A stretch of 64,000 bases of DNA, taken from NCBI RefSeq assembly GCF_037975245.1, contig NC_092568.1, positions 28,859,501-28,923,500 of the forward strand. Reading direction: 5' to 3'. The translations under genes were made by a program, and so were the position numbers. The notes under the pieces are model-generated. The model did no database searches. It was given only the letters and a program-made list of their open reading frames with translations, and had not been told where the DNA came from. Positions 14,501-22,835 of the stretch are shown in pieces. This stretch comes from Apostichopus japonicus. Lineage: Eukaryota > Echinodermata > Holothuroidea > Aspidochirotida > Stichopodidae. Within the stretch, counting starts at the first letter, position 1; every line of letters begins with the position of its first letter.

Positions 14501-17500
14501 CCGATGCGAGTAGGGCTAACAAAAAAAAAATGGAAACTGAAGATAAACTTATGACTAATCCTTAATAAGCAATCGATCTCAAGTCATTCATATGTTTGAT
14601 TTAATCTTAACCTACGGTTTTTGTCAAACTCAGATCATACTCCAGAGAGAGAAAGGGAAGGAAGTCTTCTTGCTGTTCACAAAATCCGGCCGAGTCGGAT
14701 GCGTTGGTCAACATCAGTGCACACCGTATACCTCTGATGCCTCGGCCACGGAGGAGTTTAAAAAGATTTTCAAGATCAAAACTGGAAATGTATGGTCACA
14801 ATACAAAGAGTAAGTAGAACGTTATACATTTAAGGAACGGTCTGATGCTGCCAAGAGGCAAAGACGTTGAAGGAAAATTTTTCGGATCCACAGGCACTCT
14901 TGGCAAATGGGAAATGTAGAAGGAAACTAGGCAAAATTACTTGCATTTAATTGGAACTATTTGAAGTGTTTGTGATTGTCATTTTCCTTTGCCCTTTCAA
15001 CTTTTAAAATGAATGATGTGTGTCGCGGTATTTACAGACATCTTTCCCTGTGCATGTTGGACGTGGAAGTGAATCCAAATTTGATTATTTTTTAAATCTT
15101 TGTTTTTTTCTTTCCAGATTTAAACCCATCAGAGGCAAATTTAAGTTACTCGTTTTCCAAGTTCCTCGCTCCAAGAGAAGCAAGCTATCGTTTGATATTT
15201 CCCTCTGCCCTCCATCCAAATTATCACAGTCTTTGAAGGCCTTAATGACAGAGGCTGTAAGTACTACTCTGATTAAAGTAGGAGGGGGTGGTGGGAAGAG
15301 GGGAGGTTAAATTTGCTGAGTAAACTGCATTTTCTAATCTTACTACAGAGTAGATGAACGATTATTAATAATACTTACCCTGTCTAGGTTTTTTTTTTTT
15401 CTGGGAATGTGAATTAAAGAATTCAAAGCCAGATAATTGGTGAAAACTTTATCCATGCTTCAGTCATAAGACAAGACAGAAACACAGTGTCTTAATGTCT
15501 TCCAAATACCAAGAGGTTGAATAATGTTGTGAATAATGGAGAAATGAATGAATCATCGAAATGAATAGAAAGCAGCTTTTCTTGTTAAAGTTGAAGTTGT
15601 TTTAGCGGCATTGTAAGTGATGAATTCGGAGTAAACAAATACGAGAACACCAGAGCAATAGTCAGCATGCTGCAATCGAACAACTACGTTAGGTAGAATC
15701 TGATATTTTTTATTTTACAGCTTTGTCATGTTTTCTTGTTTGCATCTGTGTCTGAAAGAATTCTGTGCAAATGAAGTAATATCTCAAAGTTACTGGATTG
15801 TTTTGTTTACAGACGCAACTGGAACCTTTGGAGGCTGTTCAGAGGTCTAGTGAAATTGACATGAAAGCAATGCCATTTGGAAGACTTGACGAAGACGTCC
15901 TTTTGAAAGCAAAAGGGAAACTGGAAGCTATAAGGTAAACATTTTATGAGTTGGAAACGAAGACAACCTCATTCTTGAAGTAGCTGACTAAACTGAGTTG
16001 TATTTGCATTGTAATTTACCTAGCCATTAACACATGTGAACAAAACACTACATTATTCGTTTGTTACGTCAATGTATTAAAATACAACAGTTGTTTCAAA
16101 ATCTTGAGAATGTCAATTGCCTTTCAAAATAAACACTAACAGTTTAGACCTACCACAGTTTTAAAGCAGAGGTATGGAGCCTAACCTTTTCTGTATATAA
16201 GAATTGGGGCTGATGCTTTCATTGCCTATTTCAGATGCTAAAAGTTATTGTGGTTTGCAAGAGACCGACTTTCCCAGTTTTACGAAACTGATTTGTAACA
16301 ATATTCTGTCTTGTTTTATTTTTGCAGAGGTCTGTTGACAGATTTCAAGAGGGAGGAGACAAATGGATTGGAAGAACTTAGGAAAAAGAATGCTAAGATG
16401 CAAGATATTATGGAGAAGGTAGTTATAAATAAACTCCCTTGAGGATTATAAATGGTGTATCAAGTGAATGTTTTACACAGCATGCTCGAAGTTTAGCTCA
16501 ACTCAATATCCTAGACATAAATCTGTACAATGAATATGATCAAAGATCATGTACACAACTCTGTACACAATGGGTTTTGAGAGGACAGACCAAATGTTTT
16601 TTTGATATGTTGAATGTCTGGCTTGACATAATTTGTTGATAAGATATATACCAAATATATGATATGACCAAATACTTTTTGCAAGGTTACCAAAGTGACC
16701 ATTTCACTTTTTCATAGTGAGGAGGCTTTAATGTTTATTTATTAAATCACCGCTTTTTCCGTTGCCTTTCGTTTCTCTAGGTTTCTGATCTTACGATGGA
16801 TTACTACCAGTTAATTCCATACTCAGAGTTCAATCCCAGTGAAATGCTGCCGCTTCACACTATGGTGAACCTTCAACAAGCAGAGAGAGTCATTGAAACA
16901 TTACTAGCGTTGGAACTCACAGGGAAAATACTGCTCGGTGCCACATACCACTGTAAAGGTAAATTAGACAGTCCTGGGCTGTTGTTGTTGTTGGTGTTTC
17001 AGTTACTAAACAGGCAGGCAGGGAAGATATACTCAGGGATGTAATTCTTCCGTATTTTTACGGAAATCCGTTTTTTTTTTTGAATTCCAATAAAGTTCCG
17101 TACGAATATCAAAGACCCAACGCGGCAAAATGCCTGGCCCGTTGCAGCAAGCTAACTTCAAATTTTCACTCATCGATCAACCAAAGTACCATTCACACGT
17201 CGCATTGCACTGTACAACATTGTGCCATGTGAACATCGTTGCGTACGTGCGAACTTCAAGTAGCCATAGCTCATTTCTGTCGTTGAAAAATCTTTCCTCA
17301 TTCACGTTGATTGAACTGCTAGTTAATATCTTCGTAACTGCTGGTGCTGGATATAAGTTTCGGAATTAACGCTTGTGATATTTGTGAGCGGCGGAAATCT
17401 AAGGGATACGCATATGAAAGTCGATATTTGTGATCGCATTCGAATGTGAGACTGTTTTTTATTCTGGAGTTCGCTGCGACGTATTCGTAACTTTGAGCTA

Positions 17501-20500
17501 GCCTAACATAACGATAGTGTGTAAGTAGTAAGAACTAGGGGTAGGATGTGTTAGCGCTAATACTTCTGAGCTAGCCTAACATAACGATAGTGTGTAAGTA
17601 GTCAGAGTTAGGAGTAGGATGTGTTAGGACGGCATTCACCCGGGGTCTCCGAATAGTTTTCCGGTTTTTTTTTTTTTGGCTGCACTTACATCCCTGTATA
17701 CTAAGGAGAAGTTTTTTTTGTGAATTGTGAAAATTAGAGTGAAAAAAATTCTGGAAAGGTTGAAGATAACCTCACAAGGTATTGACTGGTAACACGTACA
17801 AACATTGTTGCATTTTGGTTTACCCATCGAATGTAGAAAACAGAGGAATTGAGACATAGTACAGTGCTTTTTTTTGTTTTATTGTTTTTTCTCTTGTACA
17901 GATGTAAACATCTTAGATTACACATTTGGAGCTCTAGAATGCAAGATTGACTCTCTGGAGAGGAATAGTGAGGAAGCCCAACTCATCCTCCAGCAGATTG
18001 CAAGTAGTGGCAGAGGTGAGAGCAGATTTCTTTGGGAAGGGCAAGAGGGGTGTGAGGAAGTGGTTGATTGGGGAGGAGAAGGTCAGAGGGTTGTGAGGAT
18101 GGGGTTGATTGGGGAGAAGGTCAGAGGGGTGTGAGGATGGGGTTGATTGGGGAGAAGGTCAGAGGGGTGTGAGGATGGGGTTGATTGGGGAGAAGGTCAG
18201 AGGGGTGTGAGGATGGGGTTGATTGGGGAGGAGAAGGTCAGAGGGTTGTGAGGATGGGGTTGATTGGGGAGAAGGTCAGAGGGGTGTGAGGATGGGGTTG
18301 ATTGGGGAGAAGAAGGTCAGAGGGGTGTGAGGACAGGGTTGATTGGGGGAGAAGAAGGTCAGGTAGAAGGGATGTTTCCAGGCTTAGCCTTGAGGGTGTC
18401 AGGATATTTAAAGGAATATTTATTTTTATTACAATTCCCTGTGCAAAAAAAAAATGGAAGGAAATGGAAAGAAGGATTTGTTAGTCATTCAAGGCCTCGA
18501 AAGTTAGGCTATTGCTAGTAAAATGACTTTGGATTTTACCATTTGCCAGTAGGTACAAAAGGATACTGACATTTTTTTCTTTCCCCTACCAGTAGAGACA
18601 TGACGCTTAATTTGTATTAATTCAAGAATAATGCCAGTAGAAAATTGACTTTAGCAAGCAGATGTTTGAGGCCTTTTTTTTTCTTCCTTTCTTCTATCAA
18701 GTTTAGCAATTTGTGCAATTGTCGGACTGGTACTGTATATTATTTTACCGTCAAGTAGTTTAGGAGAGCACCAGAGTGTACCGCAATCTTGACACGTTTT
18801 ACTATTGTCAACCCTGTCAATTGATGCACAAAGCCATTCTCCCTCAATAATCCTCCTTAGCTGGCTAGTCAGATAAGAGGAAGGAGCATCCTTGACCATC
18901 AGATTCAGTCAAGTATTTGTTTTATGTATATTTATAAGTTAATTGAGAGCCTGAAGTTTTTATGTCTTGCTTCATCTTTCTTCTTCCAAGTCAGACAAAG
19001 CCCACAATGCTAGGATAGAAATTGACTTACTTTTACACATTGAACCTACACAGGCTTTTTGCAGTAGATTAGCAGCTTGTTGTCAGTTTTTTGTCTCTCT
19101 TTGGTTTTAAGTTTTTGTTAATATTAGTAACAGCTAGCAGTTAGGATGTAAGAACACTGTTAGCTGCTGGAATGTGGTACTTCAAAGAATTTAAAGATAA
19201 AACATTTCTTATTCCGAAAGATTTTTTTGCCCCCTTCCTGTAACAAACAAGGGAACAGAATGAATGTATTGCATCGTTAGAAAGTGGCCAGGAGGTAGTA
19301 ATTGCTGATGAATTTCACTTGTCCATAACTCCACAGACGTCTACAGGAGTGTCAACGTTGAGGCCATATATAAACTGACGAGACGTGGAGAACAAGAACG
19401 TCTTAATTCACTAAACCTAGGTAATCACAAACTACTCTGGCACGGAATGAAAGCTGGCCACCTACTCAGTACGCTGAAAAGAGGTCTGGTCAGGTCTCCA
19501 TCAGAAGTCACCTCCACTGGTATCATGTTGGGAGAGGTAAGTTTCTTGCTTCTTGATGATAGGTCACTGTGAAAGAAGTTACCTCTGCAGGCATCATGTT
19601 GGTAGAGGTAACTTCCTTAGTTCTTAATCATATGTCACTGTGTGAGAAGTCACCTCTACATGCATCATGTTGGGAGTGGCAAATTTATCATGATGATAGG
19701 TCCCTATGTAAGTTACCTCTGCAGGTAACATGATTGGAGAGGCAAGTTTTTCAATTAACTATCATAGCTTACTGTGTCAGACTTTACCTCCACATGTTTC
19801 ATGTTGGTAGAGGTAACTTTCTTAGTTGTTAATCATATGTCACTGTGTGAGAAGTCACCTCTACATGCATCATGTTGGGGCCTTTCATTAATCCTAGAAA
19901 GGTTGTCTTGTCTAATGAATATTTAAGTGGAGCGTCCTTGTGTTGTGCTTTCACATCCTGTATATCGTATAAGACCGATACAAGCTTCTGTGTGCTTTCC
20001 TTATTCCAGGGAATTCGTTTGTCCGACACATTCAGCAGAGGTTTACAGTATTGCGATGCCTACCAGAAGACATCCAAAGTCAAATTTATGCTGCTTTGTG
20101 AGGTAAGTCAAATGTCAAAATCTCAACTGACACATTACCTATTGGTTACCAGCCAATTGCACAGTAATTAACGCCGAAACATTACTTTATCACGATCTCT
20201 GGAGAGAAGTTCACTGTTTACTACCTGTGTGGAAGATCATAAGTAGAACCTTTGGACAGTAAAGTCTGCACTACTCTTCATGGAATTATCACATTTAGTT
20301 GGTATAGCACAAAAAAAAAAAAGGCAGTTTGCCACTCCCCAAATTTAATGGTTGGAATAATAATAATAATACTGAGGATTTATAAAGCGCAGACATATCC
20401 ACCGATAACTGTGCTCAAGGCGCATCACAATATTACCCTGGTCAATGAGAAACCTGTCAAATATATAGAGACAATCCCTCCAAATGGCAACAGCTAAACA

Positions 20501-22835
20501 TTGCCCAACTTACAGTTTATCTCACAGGTCCCCATTTATGCACCTGGGTGAAGAGAGGCAATGGAGATATTAGAGTGCTTTGCCCTAGGGCACAACATAA
20601 TGATCTGGCCAGGACTCGAACCTGCAATCCTTAGATCACAAGTCCACTGCCTCAACCACTTGACCACAATGCTCTCTCATATGGCACTCTTTTATACACA
20701 GATTGACCATTTTTTGCAATTTATGATATAAAAATTAAAAAGGTGATGAACGACAAAGTACTACTAAATATGTGTTGGATACTAAATTATTCTCTGTCTA
20801 GCAATGAAGGAGAACAGGCAATTTGTGAAGAACCTCTTTTCTTCTTTGGACCTTGTAAAGCAGCACATAACTATATTACAGCTTTGGTCAAGTTGATGTC
20901 TATCCTTGTTTTTCTTTTTTGATATTTAGGTTTCCCTTGGCAAGGAACACATTCCTGAAAAACCAGGAGACGGTCTTACAGAAGGTTTGCATCACATTAA
21001 AGGGGAGGGTAGTCTGTACCCTGATCCACGGTTTGACCTCAGGTTGCCATCTGGTAAGTACTAATTTCAAATATGATATAATAACTTTGAAAACAAAGCA
21101 TTTGTCTTGTAAAAGACCTAGTAGTAGCTTAAACAGATAATATTCATAGGTGGCATGTAGTAGTTACCTTGAAGTATCATGTTTTTAAGCCCCTCAGTTG
21201 TACAAGGGACAAATTTCTACCTAAACACAAATCTACAAACCGTTAGAGTGGATGTCGCAATCTCCTGAATGTAAATTGGTTTGGCTCATTAGTTTGTACA
21301 AGCAACAGATTTCTACGTATGTTAAGTCCAGAAATCGATAGAGTGGTTGTTGCAAGCACCTGAATGTAAACCGGTTTGGCCCATTAGTTTGTACAAGCAA
21401 CAGATTTCTACCTATGTTAAATCCAGAAATCGATGGAGTGGTTGTTTCAAGCAAGTGATTGTATACCGGTTTGGCCCATTAGTTTGTACAAGCAACAGAT
21501 TTCTACCTATGTAATGTCCAGAAATCGATAGAGTGGTTGCAAGCACCTGAATGTAAACCGGTTTGACCCATTAGTTTGTACAAGCAAGCAGATTTCTACC
21601 TATGTAAAGTCCAGGAATCGATAGAGTGGTTGTTGCAAGCACCTGAATGTAAACTGGTTTGACCCATTAGTTTGTACAAGCAACAGATTTCTACCTATGT
21701 AATGTCCAGAAATCGATAGAGTGGTTGTTGCAAGCACCTGAATGTAAACCGGTTTGACCCATTAGTTTGTACTAGCAACAAATTTATACCTATGTAAAGT
21801 CCAGAAATCGATAGAGTGGTTGTTGCAAGCACCTGAATGTAAACCGGTTTGACCCATTAGTTTGTACAAGCAAGCAGATTTCTACCTATGTAAAGTCCAG
21901 GATTGATAGAGTGGTTGTTGCAAGCACCTGAATGTAAACTGGTTTGACCCATTAGTTTGTACAAGCAACAGATTTCTACCTATGTAATGTCCAGAAATTG
22001 ATAGAGTGGTTGTTGCAAGCACCTGAATGTAAACCGGTTTGACCCATTAGTTTGTACTAGCAACAAATTTATACCTATGTAAAGTCCAGAAATCGATAGA
22101 GTGGTTGTTGCAAGCACCTGAATGTAAGCCGGTTTGGCCCATTAGTTTGTACAAGCAAAAGATCTCTACCTATGTAATGTCCAGAAATCGATAGAGTGAT
22201 TGTTGCCAGCACCTGAATGTACACGATTTGGCCCATTAGTTTGTACAATCCAAAATGCACTAGAGTGGATGTTATTACTACAATGAGCACACCGGCAAAA
22301 ATTTATGTTTCTCCATCGTATCACAATCTGGACTTGGTTGTGATAAACAGATATGCGTAATGGTTCTAAATTATTTTGAAAAAGAAATAGAAAAAAATAA
22401 GAAAAAGAAAAATACAAACAAAATTCACTTCTTAGGTACATCTTTTACACAGTGATGTATGGTGTTACATAAGAATATTTTTTTTGATTGAATTGCCCAC
22501 GGACAGAATACTTGCTAATTACTCGTTCCATCCAACCCCCACCTTCCCCCCTCCCCATCTTAACATTCATTAATTACAACAGATATGTTCCTTTCTGTTT
22601 TATTTGTTTGTTGTTTTGGCATTTGAAGAAAATTTCCATCGTTGCATGTACGGTTGTAAGAAGAAGCTTATTCTCGATTTGCAATACTTTTTTGTAAAAA
22701 CTTTCAGGTGTGGTGATATCTATGGGGAAGCTGATCCAGGGTAAGAGCAGCCTGGAATTCAACGAGTACGTCGTGCAGAAGGATTCCCAAGTACGTCTAA
22801 GGTATCTGCTGCAGTTTAACCAAGAGGAACATTAA
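2375..22835 (+). CDS. Ankyrin-WGR-PARP protein (PME-5-like), 5'-partial, 26 exons
   Basis: Predicted ADP-ribosyltransferase that transfers ADP-ribose from NAD+ to proteins, probably nuclear. The 26 exons listed separately join in one frame with consistent phases and GT-AG introns to give 1,277 residues and a TAA stop. Domains, numbered from the first residue seen: ankyrin repeats and ankyrin-like helices 1-726, a basic possible NLS (AKRKETK) near 600, WGR domain about 800-925, PARP regulatory helical domain about 930-1090, catalytic domain 1097-1277. The order ANK-WGR-PARP_reg-PARP is that of C. elegans PME-5 and of invertebrate 'tankyrase-like' proteins; vertebrate tankyrases instead carry SAM and lack WGR. 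Catalytic His (LLWHG, 1132) and Glu (FNEYVV, 1255) are present, but the triad Tyr is Arg (GIRLSD, 1166). The start codon is upstream of 2375 and probably outside the window. Family assignment is firm; catalytic activity is not established. Confidence 0.92.
2588..3206. repeat. 25-bp minisatellite, about 24 copies
   Basis: Consensus begins GGGCAAGGCTGGTTAA and is followed by ATTCTCCAT. Units vary at a few bases (TTAAATT/TTAACTT). It fills most of the intron after the first exon and starts 20 bp past the splice donor. Confidence 0.95.
3644..3696 (+). CDS. PARP gene exon 2 (ankyrin repeat, short)
   Basis: Encodes LEAGADVNFMSPLILAA plus two bases of the next codon. It continues the ankyrin repeat of the previous exon. 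The frame requires a weak GTTGAG donor at 3697; joined to the next exon this gives the ankyrin helix pair SPLILAAQLSELSLVTKL. A transcript should confirm this donor. Confidence 0.75.
4327..4439 (+). CDS. PARP gene exon 3 (ankyrin repeat)
   Basis: Acceptor TTTTGTCAG, donor GTAAGA. Encodes LVTKLVKKGANVKCQDL followed by DGPLHFIASSS, a typical ankyrin loop and next-repeat start. It ends in phase 1. Confidence 0.85.
4691..4925 (+). CDS. PARP gene exon 4 (two ankyrin repeats)
   Basis: Acceptor TTTTTTCAG, donor GTAAGT. Clear ankyrin signatures: LKVLLDAGADMN, RTPLHLAVNV, VVEFLLDHGADPFAQD and SIPLHIAF. This is the best-conserved ankyrin segment of the gene. Confidence 0.92.
5711..5873 (+). CDS. PARP gene exon 5 (ankyrin repeat)
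   Basis: Acceptor CTATTTTCAG, donor GTATGA. Contains DNNGNTPLHRAAQHGATISC, a canonical ankyrin repeat start. It ends in phase 0. Confidence 0.9.
6663..6739 (+). CDS. PARP gene exon 6 (ankyrin repeat)
   Basis: Acceptor CTTCTTCAG, donor GTATGT. Encodes VPNINAKNILNNTPLNLAVS, an ankyrin repeat with the conserved TPLxLA. It ends in phase 2. Confidence 0.87.
6926..7190 (+). CDS. PARP gene exon 7 (linker between ankyrin blocks)
   Basis: Acceptor TTTTTCACAG, donor GTACAT; frame consistent with both neighbours. The 88-residue segment is Trp- and charge-rich (KYWHWELMKPWPP) and has no obvious ankyrin consensus except a weak LLFLLMDHLERAG-like helix pair near its end. It probably separates two ankyrin blocks. 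Confidence 0.82.
7426..7581 (+). CDS. PARP gene exon 8 (ankyrin-like)
   Basis: Acceptor GAAAACAG, donor GTAGGT; exactly 52 codons in phase 0. Contains VNAQGQNLLHILTYI, a diverged ankyrin repeat, and a second TPLHLE start. Confidence 0.87.
8121..8235 (+). CDS. PARP gene exon 9 (ankyrin-like)
   Basis: Acceptor ACTGACACAG, donor GTGAGT. Encodes VGNELLRRGVGLGLDKHQ then SPLTYAALDQSAEFCKMLI, an ankyrin repeat pair. It ends in phase 1. Confidence 0.88.
8865..8985 (+). CDS. PARP gene exon 10 (ankyrin-like)
   Basis: Acceptor TATTCTAG, donor GTAAGT. Encodes EECLQLLRSTDVKGRSPLAA. The donor GTAAGTCTTGG is itself the first, slightly diverged unit of the tandem array that follows (repeat form GAAAGTCTTGG). 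Confidence 0.87.
8986..9390. repeat. 23-bp minisatellite with flanking 30-bp units
   Basis: About eleven units containing CTTGGATTGTACTCTGTAAC, flanked on both sides by 30-bp units with TTGAAAGTCTTGGTTTG. It starts at the exon 10 donor itself. Confidence 0.95.
9993..10248 (+). CDS. PARP gene exon 11 (ankyrin repeats)
   Basis: Acceptor GATGTAG, donor GTACGT. Contains FLLECGVTLDQN, an acidic insert (EPEMDPDDF), then SMVKLLLDLGADPNFADPDK and VTPLMHAVKM, a textbook ankyrin repeat. It ends in phase 0. Confidence 0.9.
10800..10935. repeat. Polypyrimidine tract
   Basis: About 130 bp of almost pure C/T (CTTCCTCC-type) in an intron of the PARP gene. Its antisense is polypurine. Confidence 0.85.
11062..11164 (+). 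CDS. PARP gene exon 12 (end of ankyrin block, basic linker)
   Basis: Acceptor TTTGTATTAG, donor GTGAGT. Finishes an ankyrin repeat (NDLGIIKLLFGLH) and adds a Lys/Pro-rich linker (PAKRKETKVSPKP) that could be a nuclear localisation signal. Confidence 0.86.
11816..11893 (+). CDS. PARP gene exon 13 (acidic linker)
   Basis: Acceptor AAATTCTTCAG, donor GTAAGT. Encodes a Ser/Glu/Asp-rich disordered linker (SEEGATEKMDVDGEL). Support comes from the splice sites and phase rather than from a domain. Confidence 0.75.
12569..12819 (+). CDS. PARP gene exon 14 (last ankyrin-like repeats)
   Basis: Acceptor TTCTCCACAG, donor GTGAGA. Contains VDKYGRCAVHYMVNT and VPLDSKDSSGKTVLDYAKE, two ankyrin-type repeats ending the N-terminal block. 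Confidence 0.9.
13390..13574 (+). CDS. PARP gene exon 15 (disordered linker)
   Basis: Acceptor GTCGTTAG, donor GTAAGT. A Pro/Glu-rich linker between the ankyrin block and WGR, with a short amphipathic stretch (AGKMLERLKAQE). It ends in phase 2 and joins the WGR exon in frame. Confidence 0.83.
14074..14179 (+). CDS. PARP gene exon 16 (WGR, first strands)
   Basis: Acceptor TTTGAAG, donor GTTAGT. Encodes YSVYLTVVDVKQGTYGMNLY, matching the opening beta strands of WGR domains (the xxYxxxLxxxDxxxxxNxYYxxQ pattern). Confidence 0.9.
14634..14809 (+). CDS. PARP gene exon 17 (WGR core, Trp replaced by Ser)
   Basis: Acceptor AACTCAG, donor GTAAGT. Encodes the WGR core: FLLFTKSGRVGCVGQHQ, then FKKIFKIKTGNVW, which matches the conserved F...F..KTGN.W of PARP1-3. 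The signature Trp-Gly-Arg is Ser-Gly-Arg here. Confidence 0.92.
15118..15256 (+). CDS. PARP gene exon 18 (WGR end, linker)
   Basis: Acceptor TTTCCAG, donor GTAAGT. Finishes the WGR fold (FKPIRGKFKLLVFQV) and begins the linker to the helical domain (PPSKLSQSLKALM). Confidence 0.9.
15813..15934 (+). CDS. PARP gene exon 19 (regulatory helical domain)
   Basis: Acceptor TTGTTTACAG, donor GTAAAC. Contains MKAMPFGRLDEDVLLKAKGK, aligning with the conserved 'P.G.L....I..G...L' start of the PARP regulatory domain. Confidence 0.92.
16328..16418 (+). CDS. PARP gene exon 20 (regulatory helical domain)
   Basis: Acceptor TTTTTGCAG, donor GTAGTT. Encodes a charged helix (GLEELRKKNAKMQDIMEK) of the PARP regulatory domain. 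Frame is conserved on both sides. Confidence 0.87.
16781..16958 (+). CDS. PARP gene exon 21 (regulatory helical domain)
   Basis: Acceptor TTTCTCTAG, donor GTAAAT. The motif DLTMDYYQLIPYSEF matches the family's LS..FY..IP, followed by AERVIETLLALELTGKIL, the conserved long helix. Confidence 0.93.
17034..17696. mobile_element. TIR element in PARP intron
   Basis: Ends CAGGGATGTAA and TTACATCCCTG (perfect 11-bp inverted repeats), flanked by TATACT on both sides (17028-17033 and 17697-17702). It holds an internal direct duplication (GAGCTAGCCTAACATAACGA at about 17497 and 17568). No transposase. Short CAGGG ends suggest a hAT-type MITE, but only 6 bp of TSD is visible. Confidence 0.7.
17902..18015 (+). 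CDS. PARP gene exon 22 (regulatory/catalytic junction)
   Basis: Acceptor TTGTACAG, donor GTGAGA. Encodes LDYTFGALECKIDSLERNSE, matching the 'Y..L...I..L...S.E' segment that bridges the helical domain and the ART fold. Confidence 0.92.
18038..18365. repeat. 38-bp G-rich minisatellite, about 8 copies
   Basis: Unit contains GGTCAGAGGGGTGTGAGGAT and GGGGTTGATTGGGGA. Starts about 23 bp past the exon 22 donor. Several G-runs per unit in the transcript strand. Confidence 0.93.
19337..19536 (+). CDS. PARP gene exon 23 (catalytic, NAD+ His)
   Basis: Acceptor ACTCCACAG, donor GTAAGT. Contains KLLWHGMKAGHLLSTLKRGL with the NAD+-binding His-Gly. The last 34 bases and the donor belong to a tandem unit repeated five more times in the following intron. 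Confidence 0.95.
19503..19885. repeat. Tandem repeat of exon 23 end plus splice donor
   Basis: The exon end (GAAGTCACCTCCACTGGTAT...GGGAGAG|GTAAGT) and about 40 bp of intron recur at about 19575, 19645, 19700, 19780 and 19851. Copies are diverged, and the donor reads GTAACT, GTGGCA, GCAAGT, GTAACT or is lost. Confidence 0.88.
20010..20102 (+). CDS. PARP gene exon 24 (catalytic, Tyr position is Arg)
   Basis: Acceptor TATTCCAG, donor GTAAGT; exactly 31 codons. GIRLSDTFSRGLQYC aligns with the family's GIYFAD...S..YC. The triad Tyr is Arg, while the Tyr before Cys, which stacks on nicotinamide in PARP1, is kept. Confidence 0.95.
20351..20690 (-). mobile_element. tRNA-derived SINE, near full length
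   Basis: Read on the minus strand it opens with a tRNA-like head: A-box-like TGGTCAAGTGGTTGAGG and B box GGTTCGAGTCC (about 20610-20682). A roughly 230-bp body follows, ending GCGCTTTATAAATCCTCAG with an ATT microsatellite tail. It lies in the intron between catalytic exons 24 and 25. Confidence 0.85.
20930..21053 (+). CDS. PARP gene exon 25 (catalytic)
   Basis: Acceptor GATATTTAG, donor GTAAGT. Encodes VSLGKEHIPEKP then HHIKGEGSLYPDP, matching PARP1 'EVALG......' and 'H.VKG.G...PDP'. Confidence 0.93.
21195..22260. repeat. About 95-bp tandem array with three-unit higher order
   Basis: Roughly eleven units with GTTTGTACAAGCAACAGATT, AATCGATAGAGTGG and CACCTGAATGTAAACCGG. Variants recur every third unit: CAAGCAAGCAG at about 21590 and 21872, TACTAGCAACAAATTTATAC at about 21770 and 22055. 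It occupies the last PARP intron. Confidence 0.93.
22708..22835 (+). CDS. PARP gene exon 26 (catalytic Glu, stop)
   Basis: Acceptor AACTTTCAG. Contains SSLEFNEYVVQKDSQVRLRY with the catalytic Glu in NEY(I/V)V, then YLLQFNQEEH and TAA at 22833-22835. The end matches the usual PARP C-terminus (V.L.YLL...F). Confidence 0.95.

Noticed and set aside
20610-20682. tRNA gene on the minus strand
   Set aside because: A and B boxes are present but the acceptor stem does not pair and the sequence runs on into a SINE body and ATT tail.
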